A stretch of 64,000 nucleotides of DNA. Origin: Marinobacter salarius. GTDB lineage: Bacteria > Pseudomonadota > Gammaproteobacteria > Pseudomonadales > Oleiphilaceae. Below, in pieces: positions 8,863 through 17,747 of the stretch. The DNA lies in the NCBI GenBank assembly GCA_000831005.1, contig CP007152.1, positions 3,224,001 through 3,288,000 of the forward strand. Direction: 5' to 3'. Every line of letters begins with the position of its first letter. Positions within the stretch are counted from its first letter, which is position 1. The translations under genes and the position numbers were made by a program. The notes under the pieces are model-generated. The model saw nothing but the letters and a program-made list of their open reading frames with translations, was not told the origin of the DNA and did no database searches.

Positions 8863-9175
8863 GTTTCTGCCGCTCTTCCTTCCACAAACAATCCAGCAAA
8901 CGTTTGCAACGCTCTATCAGTTCCGGGTCGGCGCATCCATTACCTCACCAGAAACTGCCGCACAACTCTCTTGTTGACGAACAAGTGCGTAACGCCATAA
9001 AGCCGGTGCGACTATTGCAGTAAGTGAAATATTGAGAACTTCGTGCCGCCTTTTTGCTTGCCCCATCCCTTCTTTCAAGGCAACCTTAAAATAGATGAGA
9101 AATTAAACTATTCGATTGTGGGTTTTGCAGTCACTGAACCCTTAACACTGCAAAAATTCAGCAGGAGGAGCCATC

Positions 9176-9247
9176 ATGGACGGATTCAGCAATAGAGCTA
9201 CCGCGCTTTTCAATGGGCCGATCGGAGTTATGGTGGCGATCTTATAA
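9176..9247 (+). pseudogene. Orphan 23-codon reading frame behind a very strong ribosome site; probable 5' remnant
   Basis: AGGAGGAGCCATC-ATG is one of the strongest ribosome sites in the window, yet the frame encodes only 23 residues (MDGFSNRATALFNGPIG then VMVAIL) and stops. The downstream end merges with the 3' end of a truncated LysR gene on the other strand. It looks like the 5' end of a gene whose remainder was lost. The rest of the 8863-9175 gap is AT-richer and shows no other recognisable feature. A genuine microprotein or leader peptide cannot be excluded. Confidence 0.4.
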
Positions 9248-9786
9248 CTTAGCCCGTCATCAATGATCAGGCGGTTACCAGGCGCACGCGGGTTGAATTT
9301 ACCCTGTTCACCATCTGGCCAATCAGGTTGATGGTCGCCTGGGATTTAAACGCAATCAGTTGGTGGGAACAAAGGTCGTCGGGATGCTTCGGTGTGCCCC
9401 ACTTCGCCAGGTACTCCGGGGAGGCGCACAACAATCGCCTGTCGTCTGCCAGTTTACGAGCCTTCAAATTACTGTCTGGAAGCACCGAGTCCCGCAATGC
9501 CAGGTCAAAACTTCCCTGGATAAGATCAAGCTCCATATCCGACAGTCGCAAGTCCAGATTGATGCCTGGGTAAAGCTCCAGAAACTCCGGCATCAGCGGT
9601 AACACATACTGCTGGGCAAACGTGCTGGATGCAGTCAATCTCAATGTCCCAGCCACATGTTCATTGCCGAACCCCATCGCCGCCAGGGCTGCGTTCTCCT
9701 GTGCCAGTATTTCTCTGGCGAAGGGTAAATGAGGTAACGGACCAACCCGGTAACGTCCCCGGCTAATGCGGCCTGCAATGGCGCCA
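9230..9786 (-). pseudogene. LysR-family regulator remnant lacking the DNA-binding domain and C-terminus
   Basis: Reading leftward from about 9786 gives LPFAREILAQENAALAAMG, then GTLRLTASSTFAQQYVLP and LSDMELDLIQGSFDLALRDS, the linker helix and first half of a LysR effector domain. Two single-base gaps (near 9728 and 9303) must be repaired to read it. After repair it continues NPRAPGNRLIIDDGLSYKIA, then departs from the family near 9230. No helix-turn-helix precedes it; the upstream side abuts the stop of the next LysR gene. Both ends missing points to a true deletion rather than only sequence error. Confidence 0.7.
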
Positions 9787-9788
9787 AA

Positions 9789-10707
9789 TCATTCGTCGCC
9801 CGGTAGCCTGAAATCCACTTCCTCAAGTGAGTCTGCCAGGAAGTCCAAAAATGCTCTTACCGCAGGAAGCAGCCCTCGGCGCGACGGGAAAACAGCATGG
9901 AAAATCCCTCCGCGTGGTCGCCAGTCCGGTAAAATACTGACGAGATTGCCGTCAATCAGGTCCTGCCCACCGACGATGAGCGGCATTTTTACCACACCTA
10001 AACCACCCACAGCAGCTTTGAGCAACGTAAAGACATCATCGGTGACCAGGCGTGGCTGGTGATGGATTTTAACGGCCGCACCAGCGGGCCCATCCAGGCA
10101 CCAGACATGCTGTCCATCCCATTGCTCAAAATCGATACTGGGAAGTTTTGATAAATCGTCGGGAGTTATTGGTTTCGGATACTGCGCAACCACCTCTGGC
10201 GCGGCCATCAAGCACTGAGGCTTTTAGACAGCACTTTCATCGTTAAGTCACTGTCTTCGAGCGGCGGGTATCTCACTCGCAAGGCAACATCGAACCCCTC
10301 CCTGACAACGTCGATCCGTCGGCTCGTAGCTCCATTTCGATTTTTACTTTCGGGTACTGCTGCATAAACCGGATAATCAACGGGGCCACCAGAAAGTAGA
10401 TGATTCCCGGCGGGCAGCTCACCCGTATCGAACCCACTGGCTCGGAGCGGGAATGATCGATGACTTCCTGTGCCGCATCGGCCTCCACCAGCATTGCCAC
10501 GCAGTGGCGATAATACTCTTTCCCCAACTCCGTAACAGTGAAGACACGCGGTGAGCGATTAATCAGCCGGGTATCAAGCCGACTCTCGAGCTCTGCCACG
10601 CGCCGGCTCAACTTGGATTTGGGTAACCCAAGTGCCCTGCCCGCTGGCGCAAATCCGCCGTGATCTACCACCTTCACGAAGTAAAAAAGATCGTTCAGAT
10701 CCTGCAT
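9789..10707 (-). CDS. LysR-family transcriptional regulator (two frameshifts)
   Basis: The N-terminus MQDLNDLFYFVKVVDHGGFA and then ALGLPKSKLSRRVAELESRL form the LysR winged helix-turn-helix (residues ~1-60). The effector-binding domain follows, with VGSIRVSCPP, GFDVALRVRYPP and a TDDVFTLLKAAVGGLGVVKMP segment. One base is missing near 10318 and one near 10219-10220; repair gives about 306 residues. It is divergent from the YcaC-like hydrolase genes with 162 bp between, the classical arrangement for a LysR regulator and its target. The element at 10724-10761, repeated before the pirin gene, is its likely operator. The inducer is unknown. Confidence 0.85.
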
Positions 10708-10723
10708 ATACGATCGTCCTATA

Positions 10724-10761
10724 TATAGAACTCTGAGTATAAGAATTAGTGCCTACTCAGG
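10724..10761. promoter_or_regulatory. 38-bp conserved element, copy 1 (LysR / hydrolase divergent promoter)
   Basis: TATAGAACTCTGAGT, 14 intervening bases, then CTACTCAGG. The same two blocks with the same spacing recur at 12317-12354. CTGAGTA and TACTCAG within it form an inverted repeat. Its position just upstream of the LysR gene and before the hydrolase operon suggests a LysR operator overlapping the promoter. Confidence 0.65.
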
Positions 10762-10869
10762 CCACCCTGGCTGAACTATCGTTAAATTTATTCCCTTTTC
10801 CAGTGCCAAAGGAGAGGGGGCCAACGACGACGGTGCACTGCGCCGTCTAAGCCCAGAAAGGAGAACGTC

Positions 10870-11496
10870 ATGAGCAAACCCTATGTTCGACTCGATAAAA
10901 ACGATGCTGCGGTACTGATGGTAGATCATCAGACTGGCCTGCTCTCCTTGGTCCGCGATATTGACCCGGACAAGTTCAAGAACAACGTATTGGCGATGGG
11001 TGACCTGGCTCAATACTTTGGGCTTCCGACCATTCTGACAACCAGTTTTGAGACTGGCCCTAACGGCCCATTGGTTCCGGAGCTGAAAGAACAGTTTCCC
11101 TCTGCCCCTTACATCGCCCGCCCAGGGCAGATTAACGCTTGGGACAATGAGGATTTTGTTAAGGCCGTTAAAGATACGGGAAAGAAACAACTGATCATCG
11201 CCGGCGTCGTGACAGAAGTGTGTGTTGCTTTTCCGGCGCTCTCCGCGCTGGCCGAAGGCTATGATGTATTCGTGGTGACGGACGCCTCCGGCACGTTCAA
11301 CGAGCTGACCCGACATTCCGCCTGGGATCGGATGTCGCAGGCCGGTGCCCAATTGATGACATGGTTCGGACTGGCTTGTGAGCTGCACCGTGACTGGCGC
11401 AACGATATTGAGGGGCTCGGAGCCCTGTTCTCAAACCACATCCCTGACTACCGAAACTTGATTACCAGTTACAACACTCTGCCTGAGAAGCAGTAG
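10870..11496 (+). CDS. Isochorismatase-like cysteine hydrolase (YcaC family), first of a pair
   Basis: This 208-residue protein has the cysteine hydrolase triad: aspartate in VLMVDHQTGLLS, a lysine in the region after INAWDNEDFVKAVKDTGKK, and the nucleophile in GVVTEVCVAFPALSAL. A cis-peptide turn is expected at GVVT. AGAAAGGAG lies before the ATG. YcaC-type proteins form octameric rings; their substrates are mostly undefined amides or thio compounds. It is transcribed with the paralogue 77 bp downstream and lies divergent from the LysR regulator. Confidence 0.9.
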   Translation: MSKPYVRLDKNDAAVLMVDHQTGLLSLVRDIDPDKFKNNVLAMGDLAQYFGLPTILTTSFETGPNGPLVPELKEQFPSAPYIARPGQINAWDNEDFVKAVKDTGKKQLIIAGVVTEVCVAFPALSALAEGYDVFVVTDASGTFNELTRHSAWDRMSQAGAQLMTWFGLACELHRDWRNDIEGLGALFSNHIPDYRNLITSYNTLPEKQ

Positions 11497-11573
11497 CGTA
11501 ATGACGGGGTATTCGTGTCCTTCCAGCGAATACCTCCCCCAACCCATCGTATCTTTATACAGGGAATATCATC

Positions 11574-12251
11574 ATGACTTCTCCCGCAAATTTTAATGGT
11601 CAGCGCCCGGTTATTGATCCAGACGACGCCGTATTGCTTCTGATTGATCACCAAAGCGGTCTGTTTCAGACCATCGGTGACATGCCCATGACCGAACTTC
11701 GAGCTCGTGCCACTGCACTGGCTAAGATTGCCACACTATCCAAGCTTCCCGTGATCACCACGGCATCTGTCCCCCAGGGCCCTAACGGCCCACTGATACC
11801 GGAGATACACGAAAATGCGCCCCATGCGCAATACGTGGCACGAAAAGGTGAAATAAATGCCTGGGATAACCCGGATTTCGTTGCGGCGGTAGAAGCAACC
11901 GGTCGCAAAACGCTAATCATTGCAGGGACAATCACTAGCGTGTGCATGGCCTTCCCTGCTATTAGCGCCGTAGCTGACGGCTATAAGGTATTCACGGTCG
12001 TCGATGCATCCGGCACCTACAGCAAAATGGCTCAAGAGATCACGATGGCTCGAGTTGTCCAGGCCGGTGTGGTTCCGATGGACACCGCTGCGGTCGCCTC
12101 AGAGCTGCAAAAAACCTGGCATTGTGATGATGCTCAGGCATGGGCGGAAGCCTATACCTATATCTTCCCTGCCTACCAATTGCTCATCGAAAGCTACGCC
12201 AGAGCGCAAGAGGTAGTCCAGAACAATGAGGCGCTGGACTCAATCCGATAA
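11574..12251 (+). CDS. Isochorismatase-like cysteine hydrolase (YcaC family), second of a pair
   Basis: This 225-residue paralogue of the preceding gene has VLLLIDHQSGLFQT (aspartate), INAWDNPDFVAAVEATGRK (lysine region) and GTITSVCMAFPAISAVADGY (nucleophile cysteine). Identity between the two is evident across the whole core, but the N-terminus is longer here and the C-terminal tails differ, so they may assemble or act on different substrates. GGGAATATCATC precedes the ATG. The gap after it (12252-12426) contains the second copy of the shared promoter element. Confidence 0.9.
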   Translation: MTSPANFNGQRPVIDPDDAVLLLIDHQSGLFQTIGDMPMTELRARATALAKIATLSKLPVITTASVPQGPNGPLIPEIHENAPHAQYVARKGEINAWDNPDFVAAVEATGRKTLIIAGTITSVCMAFPAISAVADGYKVFTVVDASGTYSKMAQEITMARVVQAGVVPMDTAAVASELQKTWHCDDAQAWAEAYTYIFPAYQLLIESYARAQEVVQNNEALDSIR

Positions 12252-12316
12252 TGATTGACTGATTCAGTCAAACGGCGTCGTCCGGTCAGGTTCTGTCGGG
12301 CGGCGAGCGTTCTAGG

Positions 12317-12354
12317 TATAGAACACTGAGTGCGAATATTGCTATCTATTCAGG
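12317..12354 (+). promoter_or_regulatory. 38-bp conserved element, copy 2 (pirin promoter)
   Basis: TATAGAACACTGAGT, 14 bases, then CTATTCAGG: 14 of 15 and 8 of 9 positions match copy 1 at 10724-10761, with identical spacing. It ends 73 bp before the pirin start. This strongly suggests that the pirin and the YcaC pair belong to one regulon, probably under the LysR at 9789-10707. Confidence 0.65.
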
Positions 12355-12426
12355 GCCCGTACGCTGTTTTATCGTCACATTGATGCAGTAAAAACGTTGG
12401 GTCGATGGACCCGTTAGGAGGTCAAA

Positions 12427-13290
12427 GTGAAAAAGATTCTGACAACGTATGGTCGCCCTCGCGGTCATTGGGTGGGTGATGGCTTTCCGGTTCGTTCGCT
12501 CTTCTCCTACGATCGCATGGGCGCATCGAATATCTCGCCGTTTCTGCTACTGGATTACGCCGGGCCATCGGAATTTCCTCCGGCTCAACGTCCCCGGGGG
12601 GTTGGTCAACATCCACACCGAGGCTTTGAAACCGTGACAGTGGTCTACAGCGGTGAGCTGGAACACCGGGATACCTCGGGTGCAGGTGGGCTCATTGGCG
12701 AGGGAGACGTCCAATGGATGACCGCTGGCGCGGGAATCGTGCACGAGGAGTTCCATTCACAGCAATTCACTGAACAAGGTGGTTTGCTGAAAATGGTGCA
12801 GCTCTGGGTCAACTTACCTGCATCGGCAAAGGACACGCCGGCGGCATACCAGACGTTGCTCAATAAGGACATCCCTCGTGTATCCCTCGAAGACGATGGT
12901 GGAACGCTGCGAGTCATTGCTGGTGAGTATCTTGAGCATAAAGGACCTGCCAACACGTTCACGCCAATCAATGTGTGGGATCTTAGGTTGGAGCCTGGTG
13001 CCCGTGTGAATTTGCCGGTACCCGAAGGCTACACCACCTTGGTGGCAGTGCTGAACGGTTCGGTGCAAATCAATGAGACCGATATTCTGCGTGACGCTGA
13101 GCTTGCAAGCCTGGACCGCGAGGGACAAGAGGTTGTGCTTGAGTCCAACAATGACGCTCGGTTGCTTGTGTTGAGTGGCGAGCCCATTGATGAGCCAGTC
13201 GTGGGTTATGGACCCTTTGTGATGAATACAGAGGGGGAAATCAAACAGGCGATGCTCGACTTTCAATCAGGAAAATTCGGTGCTCTCTAG
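12427..13290 (+). CDS. Pirin family protein
   Basis: This 287-residue bicupin has the pirin N-terminal metal-site pattern: HPHRGFETVTVVYSGELEHR supplies the three histidines and DVQWMTAGAGIVHEE the glutamate, all within residues ~55-105. The C-terminal cupin (TPINVWDLRLEPGARVNLPV) lacks metal ligands, as usual. Some bacterial pirins act as quercetinases and others as redox sensors, so no specific reaction is assigned. TAGGAGG lies before the ATG. It is probably co-regulated with the YcaC-like pair through the shared element, which suggests an electrophile or oxidative stress role. Confidence 0.92.
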   Translation: MKKILTTYGRPRGHWVGDGFPVRSLFSYDRMGASNISPFLLLDYAGPSEFPPAQRPRGVGQHPHRGFETVTVVYSGELEHRDTSGAGGLIGEGDVQWMTAGAGIVHEEFHSQQFTEQGGLLKMVQLWVNLPASAKDTPAAYQTLLNKDIPRVSLEDDGGTLRVIAGEYLEHKGPANTFTPINVWDLRLEPGARVNLPVPEGYTTLVAVLNGSVQINETDILRDAELASLDREGQEVVLESNNDARLLVLSGEPIDEPVVGYGPFVMNTEGEIKQAMLDFQSGKFGAL

Positions 13291-13364
13291 GGCAGGCAAA
13301 AGGCTGCACTGCTGGGGGCTGACAGGACGTCGCCCCCAAAATATCATGGATTGGGAAGCACACT

Positions 13365-13948
13365 ATGAACGAACAAGAGGCAGACGCTCCCCAAGCATCC
13401 ACTATGACTCTGGTCGATCCATCATAATCCGGCACACCGTAAAACCCGGACACCGTGACCATTATGAAACCTGGCTCAGACAGATCATTGCCGCCGCAGC
13501 TCAGTTTTCCGGACACCAAGGCGTTCATGTGGTACGACCGCCCGAAGGGCATGACACCTTTGAAATAGCGGTGCGCTTTTCCCACCCCGACGAAGCCGAC
13601 ACTTGGCTGAACTCTGATGTTCGGCGGGAGCTGATATCCGGCATCGTTCCGGCGCTGGCGTCCGATGAACACGTAGAGATTAGGACTGGCATCGATTACT
13701 GGTTTACCCCACCCACGTCAAAAGCCAAACAGCCCACTCGCTGGAAGCAATGGCTCATTACGACAGCAGTTATTTGGCCACTCACGTTGATCGTACCAAT
13801 GGTCTTTCAGCCCATATTCAATCAACTTCCAGTGCTTGCGTTATGGGGGGTGCGTCATGGCTTGGTCGCAGCAACTGTCGTCGCACTAGTGGTCTATTTG
13901 ATCATGCCCCGAGTGGTTCGACTCGTTGCAAACTGGCTGTTTCGTTAG
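13365..13948 (+). CDS. Antibiotic biosynthesis monooxygenase (ABM) domain protein with C-terminal membrane segments (one frameshift)
   Basis: The expected start is the ATG at 13365 (MNEQEADAPQASTMTLVDP). One C is missing at 13419-13420, after which the frame continues IIIRHTVKPGHRDHYETWL, an ABM ferredoxin-like domain of about 95 residues. Two hydrophobic segments follow (WLITTAVIWPLTLIVPMVF and LVAATVVALVVYLIM). This ABM-plus-two-helices layout is common in proteobacteria and of unknown function. It follows the pirin by 74 bp and may be in the same transcript. Confidence 0.75.
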
Positions 13949-14086
13949 TCGACAGCGCTAGGGGCAGAGGTACAGATCGATTTTCTATGGCAGTTTGCCG
14001 CACGACCGGCGGGAAGATATGGTAAAGACCTGCGGTCTTTCGCACTTGTTTGGAAACTAGGGAACACAACACTGAGGGAAATTGCT

Positions 14087-14656
14087 ATGACGCTGAAACT
14101 TCAAACAATCATCTGCAGCACGCGCCCTGGAAGGGTTGGTCCATCGATCGCTAAATGGTTCAACGAATTCGCCAATGCCGACGGACGATTCGAGTCTGAG
14201 CTTGTCGACTTGGCAGAGTTTGAGCTGCCGGTCTACAACGAACCAAACCATCCGCGTTTACAGAAATACGAACATGATCATACCAGGGCGTGGTCAAAAA
14301 GCGTCGATGCAGCTGATGCGTACGTTTACGTTATCCCTGAGTACAACTATTGCCCTCCCCCTTCCTTCACGAACGCACTGGATTACGTCTACACCGAGTG
14401 GAACTACAAGCCGTGCGGGTTTGTGAGCTACGGTGGCGTATCCGGTGGTCTGCGCTCGGCGCAACTCGCGAAACAGTTGGTAACGACATTGAAAATGATG
14501 CCAATGATGGAGGGCGTGATGGTTCAGATGCCCTGGAACCTCCTCGATGAGAATAAGGTGTTCCAGGCGAGCGAGCATCACGAAGGTTCCGGGAAAGCGA
14601 TGCTCGAGGAGTTGGAGAAATGGGCCAGTGCCTTGCAATCGATCCGTAAGGGATGA
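14087..14656 (+). CDS. NAD(P)H-dependent FMN reductase family flavoprotein
   Basis: This 189-residue flavodoxin-like protein begins LQTIICSTRPGRVGPSIAKW, the FMN phosphate-binding loop of the NADPH-dependent FMN reductase family. VIPEYNYCPPPSFTNALDYV supplies the isoalloxazine-contacting region, and VSYGGVSGGLRSAQ the third FMN loop. Such enzymes reduce flavins, quinones or azo compounds. The start has only a weak purine stretch before it. It is the last gene of the plus-strand stress block and lies convergent to the HCCA isomerase gene. Confidence 0.88.
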   Translation: MTLKLQTIICSTRPGRVGPSIAKWFNEFANADGRFESELVDLAEFELPVYNEPNHPRLQKYEHDHTRAWSKSVDAADAYVYVIPEYNYCPPPSFTNALDYVYTEWNYKPCGFVSYGGVSGGLRSAQLAKQLVTTLKMMPMMEGVMVQMPWNLLDENKVFQASEHHEGSGKAMLEELEKWASALQSIRKG

Positions 14657-14753
14657 GAGCAGACGCTGAATCTGCACCTCCATGCGCCTATCACGGCATT
14701 CCGATTGCGGACGCTAATCAATAGGTGTGTGTTGGTGCTGAGGGCGGCCCAGG

Positions 14754-15337
14754 TTATCCAAGCGCCCGCTTAACCCAGTCCATACGGTCCTGGCCGAAGA
14801 ACATTTCGTCGTTGACGAAGAAGGTGGGGGCTCCGAACACGCCCCTCTTGGCAGCGGCATCCGTCGCTCGATCAGTGCTGTTTTTATCTGGGGTTGCGCC
14901 ATCGCGCCCGCTACCTGTTCCGGATCAAAACCAGCGTTGGTTAGGATCGCCCTCAATGCCTCCGGGGATGAAAGGTCCTCCCCCTGGGCCCATGCGGCTG
15001 AAAACATTGCCTGGTTGTAGGATTCGATCTGTCCGTTCGATAGCGCCCAGAGCGCGCCTCTCATTGCATTGACCGTGCTGAAAATAAAGTGAGGATTTAA
15101 CTGGAACGGAATGCCATAGTGATCGGCATGGCGTTGAAAGTCGGTTTTGATCCATTCCCATTTGGCTGGGACGGTCACCGGAGACGTATTGCCTGTGGCC
15201 TTGAGGATGCCCCCGAGAAGAATCGGCTTGTAATTGATATTGGCGCCCGTCCCCTCAGTGAGTTCCTTCAACCGCATCCATGCGAAATAGGACGCGGGGC
15301 TTATGAAATCATAGTAAAAGTCGATATTCGTACTCAT
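14754..15337 (-). CDS. 2-hydroxychromene-2-carboxylate isomerase family protein (DsbA-like; one frameshift)
   Basis: The N-terminus has IDFYYDFISPASYFAWMRLK, the thioredoxin-fold start in which serine replaces the redox cysteine, as in glutathione-dependent HCCA isomerases. LGGILKATGN and FSTVNAMRGALWALSNGQ are further family features. A base is missing near 14864; repair gives TDAAAKRGVFGAPTFFV, NDEMFFGQDRMDWVKRALG and a stop at 14754, for the usual length of about 195. The family isomerises HCCA in naphthalene breakdown, but many homologues act in other glutathione-linked detoxification. It is 26 bp downstream of the SDR gene. Confidence 0.83.
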
Positions 15338-15363
15338 TATCGTTACCTCTTGTTGGAAAGGAT

Positions 15364-16094
15364 TTACCAGGGCTCAGAAAATGGCCGCGCATCCTGCTCG
15401 AATGTCCAGGCTGACCGGGGCTGTGTATGGAGATGCCAGTAAATGTCGGCAAGATCATCGGGCTCGATGATGCCACCCTCCCCCTTACTGGCATAAAGAT
15501 CAGGCAGAAACTCAGCGGTCGCCTCGTTTCGTATCAGTCCATCAACAATAACGTGACCTACGTGGATTCCTTTTGGTCCAAGCTCCCGCGCCATGCTTTG
15601 AGCCAGGGCCCGTAACGCGTGCTTGCCGCCCGCAAAGGCAGAAAAACCGGCCCCACCTCTCAGGCTTGCCGATGCACCGGTGAACAGGATGGTACCCTCG
15701 CTACGGGCCAGCATCTTCGCCGCCACCTCCCGGCCCACCAGAAAGCCCGCCAGCGCACACATCTCCCAGACTTTCTGGTACACCCGGGCGGTTGTTTCGC
15801 AGAGATCGAATCGAACGTTTCCACCAACGTTGAAGATAGCAACCCGTATAGGGCCCAACTCTGATTCCACCCGATTGATCAGCTCCGTTACTTGCGTCTC
15901 ATCACGGGCGTCGGAATGAATTGCCGTTGCCGTGGACCCTATGTCGCTGATTTCACGACCGAGCTTTTCCAGATCTCCCCGGCGACGGGTTACCACGAGA
16001 TGGAATCCTTCCCTGGCAAATCGGCGTGCGATCGCCGACCCTAAATGATCACCAGCCCAACCACCAGCGCAATGGGTTTGTCGGTCGTGCCCAT
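15364..16094 (-). CDS. Short-chain dehydrogenase/reductase (one frameshift near the start)
   Basis: The likely start is the ATG at 16094 (MGTTDKPIALVVG) with GGAAGGAAC before it. One base is missing in CCC 16056-16058; repair gives VVGAGDHLGSAIARRFAREG, the nucleotide-binding motif. The rest reads through VAIFNVGGNV (NAG-equivalent), TILFTGASASLRGG and an active-site pattern in which the usual Y-x-x-x-K is replaced by F-x-x-G-K (SAFAGGKHALRAL). The missing tyrosine argues that this is an atypical or non-catalytic SDR. It is translated upstream of the HCCA isomerase and likely works with it. Confidence 0.8.
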
Positions 16095-16219
16095 GTTCCT
16101 TCCCCTTATTCCGTTGTGATGCTGGTAAAAACGTATCCCACCTAATAGCGTAGCTAAAATCGATTAAATGTATGCCAATCACAACCAATGGTTACGTCTT
16201 TTGGCTTTCTTGGTTGTCG

Positions 16220-17093
16220 TCACCGATCTCCCAATTGTTGCCTCAGATATTCCATGGCATAGCGAGCGCGCGCAGACAGGGGCCATTCCGCCCGGGAGAT
16301 CATCCAGAGCGAATCCACCACGTCCCTTTCAAGCGTCATAACCTTGATTTCGCTGTGTCGGGCAAAGGCCTGCCTCGCGTACTGCGGTAGTACGGTAAAG
16401 CCCATGCCCCTGGCTACGGGTTCGAGAATTAAGCTACCTGATTAACAAAACCGCGCACCGGAATATTGCGGATTCCAGGCTCCCCCGGAAAGCAGCGGCT
16501 CAACAGGCGCGTTGCCATGGCCCGGCCATCAGAGTGTCGATATAGCCTAATCGCTCCAAATCCGCCCAGCTCGATACCGATTGCCCTGCCGGCACAATCA
16601 GTTCCAGTGGCTCTCCGGCGAAGTGGGAGGACGTCAAGTGGGGATCGTCAGGCTTTGCCGTAACCAAGCCGATCTCATAGCGTTTACCCAAGACCGCATC
16701 CAATATTTCCGTATCCGGTGCAAATCGATGACGGACCACCAAATCAGGATGCTGCTCCTGCAGATCGAGCAACAGTGGGTATAGCAGCAAGCCGCAGCTC
16801 CCCGGCGTGATAAGACTGAGCTCACCTTTTGTTTTATCGCCTTCCGACATTCGCAGGCGTAAGCGCATATCGGCCTGTTCCATCTCATCACAATACGCCA
16901 GGAGTGCGTGGCCGGCCGGTGTTAAATCCATCCGTCGAGGTTGCCGTATCACCAGGGTCCCCAGCTGTGCTTCAAGATGTCTTACATGCTGACTGACGGC
17001 TGCCTGGGTCAAGCCGAGCTGGTCGGCTGTCCGGGTAAAACTGCCGACGTCTGCAAGTACAACGAACGAACGTAACCATTGGGGATTAAGCAT
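16220..17093 (-). CDS. LysR-family transcriptional regulator (two frameshifts)
   Basis: MLNPQWLRSFVVLADVGSFT and TQAAVSQHVRHLEAQLG form the LysR DNA-binding domain. The effector domain contains GELSLITPGSCGLLLYPLLL and a YEIGLVTAKPDDP turn. Missing bases near 16535 and 16431-16434 split the gene; repair joins YIDHSDGRAMATRLLSRCFP, FVNQVALILEPVARGMGFTV and LPQYARQAFARHSEIKV, ending at 16220 with about 291 residues. It is divergent from the glyoxalase-family gene (94 bp apart), which is its most likely target. Confidence 0.85.
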
Positions 17094-17186
17094 AAGAAAC
17101 TCTTATTGATTTGATAAGCAATGACCTGTTTATATTATAGCAATTGCCGCTTACTCTGGTTCTACACTTTCCAGAGGAGAAGAACC

Positions 17187-17685
17187 ATGAGCACCACTTA
17201 CCCACGCAGTTTTTCCCATATCGGGATTTCGGTGACCGACCTTGATGCCGCTGTGAAGTTCTATACAGAAGTAATGGGCTGGTACCTGATCATGCCGCAA
17301 ACCACTATTGAGGAAGATGACAGCCCCATTGGAGTTATGTGTACCGATGTGTTTGGTGCAGGCTGGGGCTCTTTCCGGATTGCTCACCTTTCCACCGGCG
17401 ACCGGATTGGTGTGGAAATCTTTGAATTCAACAACGCAGAAAAGCCGGAAGACAACTTCGAGTACTGGAAAACCGGCGTGTTTCACTTTTGTGTCCAGGA
17501 CCGGACGTGGAAGGCCTTGCAGAGAAAATCGTTGCGGCAGGCGGTAAACAGCGCATGCCAGTTCGTGAATACTTCCCCGGCGAAAAGCCTACCGCATGGT
17601 TTACATGGAAGATCCGTTCGGAAACATTCTCGAGATCTACAGCCACAGTTACGAGCTGACTTACTCCGCAGGCGCTTACGAGTAA
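17187..17685 (+). CDS. VOC / glyoxalase family protein (two frameshifts)
   Basis: The product starts FSHIGISVTDLDAAVKFYTE, a vicinal-oxygen-chelate metal-site strand with the first histidine. GVFHFCVQDPDVEGLAEKI marks the second repeat and MVYMEDPFGNILEIYSHSYE the final glutamate motif. Bases are missing at 17501-17502 (C) and near 17590 (T); repair yields about 166 residues. GAGGAGAAG precedes the ATG. VOC members include lactoylglutathione lyases, dioxygenases and resistance proteins; the exact reaction is not evident. Pairing with a LysR gene and nearby glutathione-type enzymes suggests detoxification or aromatic metabolism. Confidence 0.83.
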
Positions 17686-17693
17686 TCCGGTAT

Positions 17694-17715
17694 TCGGTGG
17701 GCAATGACCCACCGA
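17694..17715. terminator. Stem-loop between convergent genes
   Basis: TCGGTGGG-CAATGA-CCCACCGA is a perfect 8-bp stem with a 6-nt loop, nine bases after the VOC gene stop and 32 bases before the XdhC stop. Only a short CTTT follows, so it is a weak intrinsic terminator by sequence, but placement between convergent genes supports that role. Confidence 0.55.
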
Positions 17716-17747
17716 CCTTTCGTTAACCTAGGTGTGAGCAAGGGCGC

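Noticed and set aside
13312..13339. TGGGGGC/GCCCCCA inverted repeat after the pirin gene as a terminator
   Set aside because: The stem is real but is followed by A-rich rather than T-rich sequence on the coding strand, and the next gene may be co-transcribed.
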